Assembly (NCBI GenBank): GCA_020466095.1
Contig: CM035808.1
Coordinates: 21,453,480 to 21,517,479 of the forward strand
Direction: 5' to 3'
Source: Chlorops oryzae
Taxonomy: Eukaryota; Arthropoda; Insecta; Diptera; Chloropidae
DNA: 64,000 bases
The position numbers and the translations under genes were made by a program. Under the pieces are notes generated by a model. That model saw only the letters and a program-made list of their open reading frames with translations. It was not told the origin of the DNA and ran no database searches. This document shows, one piece after another, positions 59,857-64,000 of the stretch. The number at the start of each line of letters is the position of its first letter. The stretch's first letter is position 1.

Positions 59857-59864
59857 TATAAATA
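59857..59864 (+). promoter_or_regulatory. TATA box of gene M2
   Basis: TATAAATA followed by CTC, then TTTACAGAGTATTTC ~30 nt downstream as the likely start site; matches the M1 promoter. Confidence 0.75.
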
Positions 59865-59940
59865 CTCTGTAAATCGACGATATTTTACAGAGTATTTCTT
59901 AAACTCAATCAAAGAAATTCTTAATCGAGAATCGACAAGA

Positions 59941-60159
59941 ATGCGTCTATCCGTCTTATTTTTGATGAGCCTTTTGGCTGTCATCTTTATATCCGGCGTT
60001 TCCTCCCAAAACACCACCACTGCTGCTACAACTACTGTTAGAACTACTGCCACAACTACTGCTCGTACTACTGGAACAACTACTAGAAGAAATAATGGTG
60101 GACAAGGTCGGCCAGGCACTATTAGACGTGTGATCAGGAGGAGGAGGATATACCTTTAA
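59941..60159 (+). CDS. Secreted Thr-rich mucin-like protein, short paralogue (M2)
   Basis: 72 residues, intronless. Signal peptide MRLSVLFLMSLLAVIFISG (cleavage near VSS/Q), a ~27-residue Thr-rich stretch (NTTTAATTTVRTTATTTART), then NNGGQGRPG and a basic end (IRRVIRRRRIYL). The ATG at 59941 is chosen because it aligns with that of M1 and directly precedes the hydrophobic core; an open frame extends upstream but covers the TATA box. Same order of modules as M1 with a far shorter repeat tract, so the family evolves by repeat expansion. Poly(A) signal AATAAA at 60287. Confidence 0.8.
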   Translation: MRLSVLFLMSLLAVIFISGVSSQNTTTAATTTVRTTATTTARTTGTTTRRNNGGQGRPGTIRRVIRRRRIYL

Positions 60160-60286
60160 TAATTCTTGTATAATTTGTTGAATTTATCAGAATAATCACA
60201 TGGAAATGGAAATTGCCTACAATTTTTAAAACGATTAATAGTAATTAAGACAATAATTATGTACAATGTATCAAGGATGAAGAAAT

Positions 60287-60292
60287 AATAAA
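60287..60292 (+). terminator. Poly(A) signal of gene M2
   Basis: AATAAA 127 nt after the stop codon. Confidence 0.65.
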
Positions 60293-61356
60293 ACGTTATT
60301 TAACATCAAGAATTATTTGATCGAATCTATTCTCTTATAGATACAAAAAAGCATACAGACGTACAAGCGTTAATCGACACTCCTGGTATCCATGATCAAT
60401 TTTATGCACATTTTGTGTGGCTGCTAGGCCTCGACCTAGCACTTGGATGCAATTGATAACAGACTTACTGCTCCTTGTGAATTATGACTAATTAGTCTTA
60501 ATTATAATTTAATTGTGCGGAATTTAGACATGGCCAGAAAGCCCATGAAATATCAAAACTTAATGGAATTGTTAATTGAAGAGATTATGCAGAGTTCGTC
60601 TTATTTTTGCTAGAGCTTTTGGCTATTGCCTCTATAATAGGCCTGGGGATTTTTCGCATGTGGATATTACATATTGACTACTACTATTGGGACTGGAAAA
60701 CACACTGTTTATTTTCTCTCAAATACCTAAAATTTCTAATCTTTGAATTAAGTATATAGCCGTTTAGAAGTAGATCTTACCGCAGGTGAAGCCATGAAGG
60801 GACCGGATGATTATGAATCGAATTAACACTTACTTGATTAAATTTCCCACGGATAAATACCAAAACTATTCGGAATTTTTTGAACGATTCGCTTAGATAG
60901 TCCAAAATCGTAGGCCGGCCGATTTTAATTTATTTTTTGAGTAAACAATTAAGTGGGATAGTATATTTTGGTACACATACCTAAGAATTTCGAGCATATT
61001 TCGACTGTAGTTATTAACGGCTCATATACAGGTTCCAGATGTTGTAAGTACGTAAAAACATTGCTCAATCTTTTCAGGTATTTCTGCTACCTTTTTAGTT
61101 TATATACAATCTTTTATAGAATCTTATTAAAATTTATGAAAAAATATTTCCAGAAAATTGCCGTTTAATTAACATACTTCCAGCACCTGGTTGTTGAAAA
61201 TTGCCCATCGGCAAAGGTTAGCGATTTTAGATACATTCGGAATATCCATTTAACTACTAATTCTGTCTCACCAATTTAGTTACTCAGAAAATAAATAATA
61301 TCTGGCGGTCCTGAGATCTTGCTTGGTTAGATTATTTTACAATTTTTCAATTCCTT
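60293..61356. other. Spacer holding a decayed mucin-like copy
   Basis: Apart from the relic at 60560-60720 I see no gene. The stretch 60720-61356 is AT-rich with no recognisable repeat and presumably includes the 3' end of the - strand gene M3. Confidence 0.5.
60560..60720 (+). pseudogene. Relic of a third mucin-like paralogue
   Basis: The string TCTTATTTTTGCTAGAGCTT then TTGGCTATTGCCTCTATAAT aligns with the signal-peptide coding region of M2 (TCTTATTTTTGATGAGCCTT, TTGGCTGTCATCTTTATATC). Upstream, AATTGTTAATTGAAGAGA matches the M2 leader. The ATG at 60587 is followed by a one-base loss and a TAG within nine codons. Further on, ACTACTACTATTGGGACTGG resembles eroded Thr codons. No TATA box or open frame remains. 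Confidence 0.6.
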
Positions 61357-61716
61357 TTACGAACTAAGCAAGTCTTTCCATCTGCTAAGCCTGATCCAGT
61401 ATTTCGTGAGACGTGGTAGACGACTTGATGGTACCCCATCTCGATGTGTAGTCCTTGGAAGAGGCGTTGTCGTAGTCTGTGTCGGTTCTTCAGTTGCAAG
61501 TGTTGTTGATCGAAAAGGCGGTTGTGTTGACGATGATGACAGTGGTGAGGACGTTGAGGATGATTTCACCGGTGGTAGTGAAGAGTTCGGTAATAAGTCG
61601 AGTGATTGTGAATCATTATTATCGCTAAATATCACATTTGCAGGAGCTGGATTTGTTATATCCTCAGACGTAGATAAAACGATTATTGTCCCCAGAACGG
61701 CAAGAACCCGAAGCAT
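61357..61716 (-). CDS. Secreted Ser/Thr-rich protein with basic C-terminus (M3)
   Basis: 119 residues on the - strand, intronless. Signal peptide MLRVLAVLGTIIVLSTS; an Asn/Ser/Leu region (SDNNDSQSLDLLPNSSLPP); a Ser/Thr/Pro mucin-like tract (SSSTSSPLSSSSTQPP, TQTTTTPLPRTTHR); and a basic end (RLPRLTKYWIRLSRWKDL). It shares plan but not sequence with M1/M2, so common ancestry is uncertain. It has its own TATA box at 61806-61799 and an ACACAGTT start-like motif ~30 nt downstream. It points toward M2, giving a convergent pair. Function unknown; secretion and O-glycosylation are inferred. Confidence 0.75.
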   Translation of the reverse strand: MLRVLAVLGTIIVLSTSEDITNPAPANVIFSDNNDSQSLDLLPNSSLPPVKSSSTSSPLSSSSTQPPFRSTTLATEEPTQTTTTPLPRTTHRDGVPSSRLPRLTKYWIRLSRWKDLLSS

Positions 61717-61798
61717 TTTTAATTGAATCTATTGCTTCAAACTGTTAAAAACTTGACTGTTACGAATCAACTGTGTTCAATCGAATACTTTTCGGACA

Positions 61799-61806
61799 AT
61801 TTATAC
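61799..61806 (-). promoter_or_regulatory. TATA box of gene M3
   Basis: On the - strand GTATAAAT, with an initiator-like GAACACAGTTGA ~30 nt downstream and a ~60-nt leader to the ATG. The shared upstream element of M1/M2 is not seen here. Confidence 0.65.
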
Positions 61807-62287
61807 TGACGGCTTATGCACTTCAATTTCAAAACCGCTATACGACTCTTGAGTGACCTTTCCTTGAAGTTCAATTCTTATTGATATACAGCATTACATT
61901 TTTTGAGAAATATTAATCTGTAACGAAAAAAAAAAAAAAAAAACAAATTCCTAAGCTTATTCAACATTTTTCGACGTACAAGGTTCTCTGGTGTAAACTC
62001 AAGATACTTTCAAATATTTTCAATGGCATTTTCCAAACAAAGTATACAATGTTTAAACAGTTTGTCTATTTTCAGCTCATGAGGTCTATTTAAGTTTTCA
62101 ACACAGTAATTTCTTCTTCATATTCTGTGTTAGAATAGTTACCGCCACGCGAATGTGCTTTTAATAGAACAATATTTATTTTTATATGAGCATATCAAAT
62201 TATGATGGAATTTTAGGAGCATACATGGGTACATAGTTTCATTTTGTTCCATACTATTCTAGATTTATTTTATTTTTATAGCCGACA

Positions 62288-62657
62288 TACTCTGCACCGA
62301 AGGTATATTGCGTTTATGTGGTTGTGTGTAACACCCAGAACCAGTCGAGATAGCCATGCAAAATAAACATATATCTTAATGGTCAGCGTCACCAGAAGAT
62401 TCGATTTAGCCAAGTCCGTCCGTCTGTCTGTCTGTATACAGTTTTCTTATCGAAGAAGTTGAGCTATTTTGACAAAATTTGGTATGCGTGCTCACGGCGA
62501 CATGAGTAAGAACAATTTCGAGAATGGACCCGATCGGACAGTTTTAAGGGGTACGTCTAGTATTAGGGTATGTCACAAAAATCCCAAAACTGCCCCAAAA
62601 TCTGACTTTTTAGAAATATTTCAATAAAACTTAGTATTTGAGCGTATATTTAAGCCT
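62288..62657 (+). repeat. Four-copy interspersed repeat, copy D (truncated)
   Basis: Matches copy C from its left end through CGTATATTTAAGCC, then diverges; the right third with the terminal palindrome is missing. Confidence 0.75.
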
Positions 62658-62743
62658 ATGAGGCGGTGATATTAGCATAAAAAATAAAGCCACAAAAAAC
62701 CTGACAATTTCAAATTTAAAAAAAAAAATTGGCTATCATATTA

Positions 62744-62913
62744 GGGCCCATTTACACTTTTGACGTTTGACATCTAAAAAATTCGACTTCAAAATTTAAA
62801 ATGTTTTTTCGATTCAAAAAACGATTTTGATGTCAAAAATTCTTACCTTTACACTTTTTGAAGATTGTTTTGACATAGATTTTGACAAAATTGTCAAATG
62901 TGTAAATGCCCCC
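62744..62913. repeat. Harbinger-like MITE, TTA target duplication
   Basis: A 170-bp element with ends GGGCCCATTTACACTTTTGA and the complement of GGGGGCATTTACACATTTGA; TTA flanks both sides (62741-62743, 62914-62916). The interior repeats TTGACATC/TTTTGTCAAA motifs. Non-coding. Confidence 0.65.
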
Positions 62914-62984
62914 TTAGCATTGCATGTTCAAACTTTAAGCCTTAACTTATGCATTGTTTTCTTTTCACAAGGTGTAAAAGAATA

Positions 62985-64000
62985 TTAGGTGTAGTAAAAA
63001 GAAATCCATTATTTTTCCAATAGATGGCGTTATTTATCTGCATCTCGCGTTGTATAAGTCCGATCGTGTTCCGCTAGGGGGCATTAGAAAGATGACAGTT
63101 TCTTCTAAAAAAACACTTTTTTGATTGATTGATTCAGTTTTGTTTGAGAGCTTGTCAAAGATGGACATCAGCAAAGAGAAAATTCGCTACATTTTACAGT
63201 TTTTCTTCGATAAGGGAGAAAACGCAAGCCAGGCGGCTGAAAATGTGAATAGCGTTTATGGACCTGATACTGTAACAGCCAATCATGCGCAATTTTGGTT
63301 TCGTCGATTCCGTTCCGGTAACTTCGATGTCAACGATGCACCACGCACTGGAAGGCCAATTGTCGAAAATGTCGATAAAATCATGGAAATTATCGAGTCC
63401 GACCGTCATGTTAGCACTGTTTCGATTGCAAAAGAGCTAAAGATTGCACAAAAAACCGTTTGGAACCATTTGAATAAGGCTGGATACACAAAGAAGCTCG
63501 ATGTATGGGTGCCACACGAGTTAACGCAAAAAAATCTCATAGACCGAATTTCCATCTGCGAATCGCTGCTGAACCGCAACAAAATCGACCCATTTCTGAA
63601 GCGGTTGGTGATTGGTGATGAAAAGTGGGTCACTTACGACAACGTCAAGCGAAAACGGTCGTGGTCGAAACACGGTGAACCGGCGGAAACGGTGGCCAAG
63701 CCAGGATTGACGGCCAGGAAGGTTTTGCTGTGTGTTTGGTGGGATTGGCAGGGAATTATCTACTATGAGCTGCTCCCATACGGCAAAACTCTTAACTCGG
63801 AACTCTACTGTCAACAATTGGACCGTCTGAAGGAAGCAATCGCCCATAAGCGGCCAGCTTTGGCCAATAGGAGAGGAATTGTGTTCCATCAGGACAACAC
63901 CAGGCCACACACATCGATAGTGACTCGCCAGAAGCTCCGGGAGTTTGGTTGGGAGGTTCTTCTGCATTCACCTTATAGTCCGGACCTGGCACCAAGTGAT
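62985..64000 (+). mobile_element. mariner transposon, left part
   Basis: The element appears to start at 62985 (TTAGGTGTAGTAAAAAG) directly after a TA at 62983-62984, as expected for the 5' inverted repeat. The ~176-bp leader ends at the transposase start codon. The right end lies outside the window, so the inverted repeat cannot be confirmed. Confidence 0.85.
63161..64000 (+). CDS. mariner transposase, open to the window edge
   Basis: Cut-and-paste transposase, 280 codons visible without a stop; full mariner transposases are ~345 residues. N-terminal paired-type helix-turn-helix DNA-binding region: MDISKEKIRYILQFFFDKGE, FWFRRFRSGNFDV, PRTGRP, then a second HTH (VSIAKELKIAQKTVWNHLNK). The linker motif reads WVPHEL. 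The catalytic triad is DD34D: first Asp in VIGDEKWV, second in FHQDNTRPH, third in YSPDLAPSD, the last codon of the window, with exactly 34 residues between the second and third Asp. From memory the wording is closest to the mellifera/capitata branch of mariner. The intact frame suggests recent arrival and possible activity; nothing can be said about the C-terminus. Confidence 0.93.
   Translation, partial: MDISKEKIRYILQFFFDKGENASQAAENVNSVYGPDTVTANHAQFWFRRFRSGNFDVNDAPRTGRPIVENVDKIMEIIESDRHVSTVSIAKELKIAQKTVWNHLNKAGYTKKLDVWVPHELTQKNLIDRISICESLLNRNKIDPFLKRLVIGDEKWVTYDNVKRKRSWSKHGEPAETVAKPGLTARKVLLCVWWDWQGIIYYELLPYGKTLNSELYCQQLDRLKEAIAHKRPALANRRGIVFHQDNTRPHTSIVTRQKLREFGWEVLLHSPYSPDLAPSD

Larger units (their letters stand above)
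61807..62984. other. Intergenic, M3 5' flank to mariner
   Basis: Holds a poly(A) run near 61926, a truncated repeat copy (62288-62657) and a TTA-flanked MITE (62744-62913). No gene seen. Confidence 0.6.

Noticed and set aside
61406..61726. 106-codon open frame on + opposite gene M3
   Set aside because: Low-complexity shadow without signal or promoter; the - strand frame has signal peptide and TATA box.

Overview
The window is nuclear DNA of a higher (schizophoran) fly, most likely a tephritid fruit fly. Evidence: AT-rich DNA, long introns, GT-AG splicing, fly-type TATA/initiator promoters, and three genes whose products align closely with what I recall of Drosophila Furrowed, Twisted gastrulation and Gastrulation defective. 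As I recall, all three map together (polytene region 11A) in D. melanogaster, so this looks like conserved microsynteny. The species call is inference.

Layout. 1-9.3 kb: intergenic DNA with several short inverted-repeat elements. 9.37-32.5 kb (+): furrowed (fw), a selectin-like cell-surface receptor in 14 coding exons. A 17-kb first intron carries a ~570-bp 9-bp satellite and many small transposon remnants. The gene has two single-base frameshifts against an otherwise perfectly phased model. 32.5-37.7 kb: repeats, including a 5'-truncated retroposon with a perfect 14-bp target duplication. 37.7-38.5 kb (+): a small intronless gene with TATA box and poly(A) signal, encoding an unrecognised Ser-rich membrane or secreted protein. 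38.6-43.8 kb: a dense bed of MITEs (hAT-, pogo- and Harbinger-like). 43.9-44.7 kb (-): tsg, a secreted BMP-binding protein. 46-50 kb: LINE tails, a hAT-like element split by a LINE, a foldback element and a tRNA-related SINE with a local duplication. 50.3-53.6 kb (-): gd, the trypsin-like protease of the dorsal-ventral cascade. 56.8-61.8 kb: a cluster of short secreted Thr-rich mucin-like proteins with basic C-termini (two + strand paralogues, a decayed third copy, and one divergent gene on the - strand). 62.98 kb to the end: a mariner element with an uninterrupted transposase frame cut by the window edge at its third catalytic Asp.

How the genes relate: gd and tsg both act in embryonic dorsal-ventral patterning in Drosophila (gd upstream of Spaetzle/Toll, tsg in Dpp/BMP transport); fw is a planar polarity and eye/bristle adhesion molecule. 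The mucin-like cluster looks lineage-specific and unrelated to them; its shared promoter architecture suggests co-regulated, high-level, stage-specific secretion, perhaps salivary glue or cuticle/peritrophic mucus. It is the best candidate here for something undescribed.
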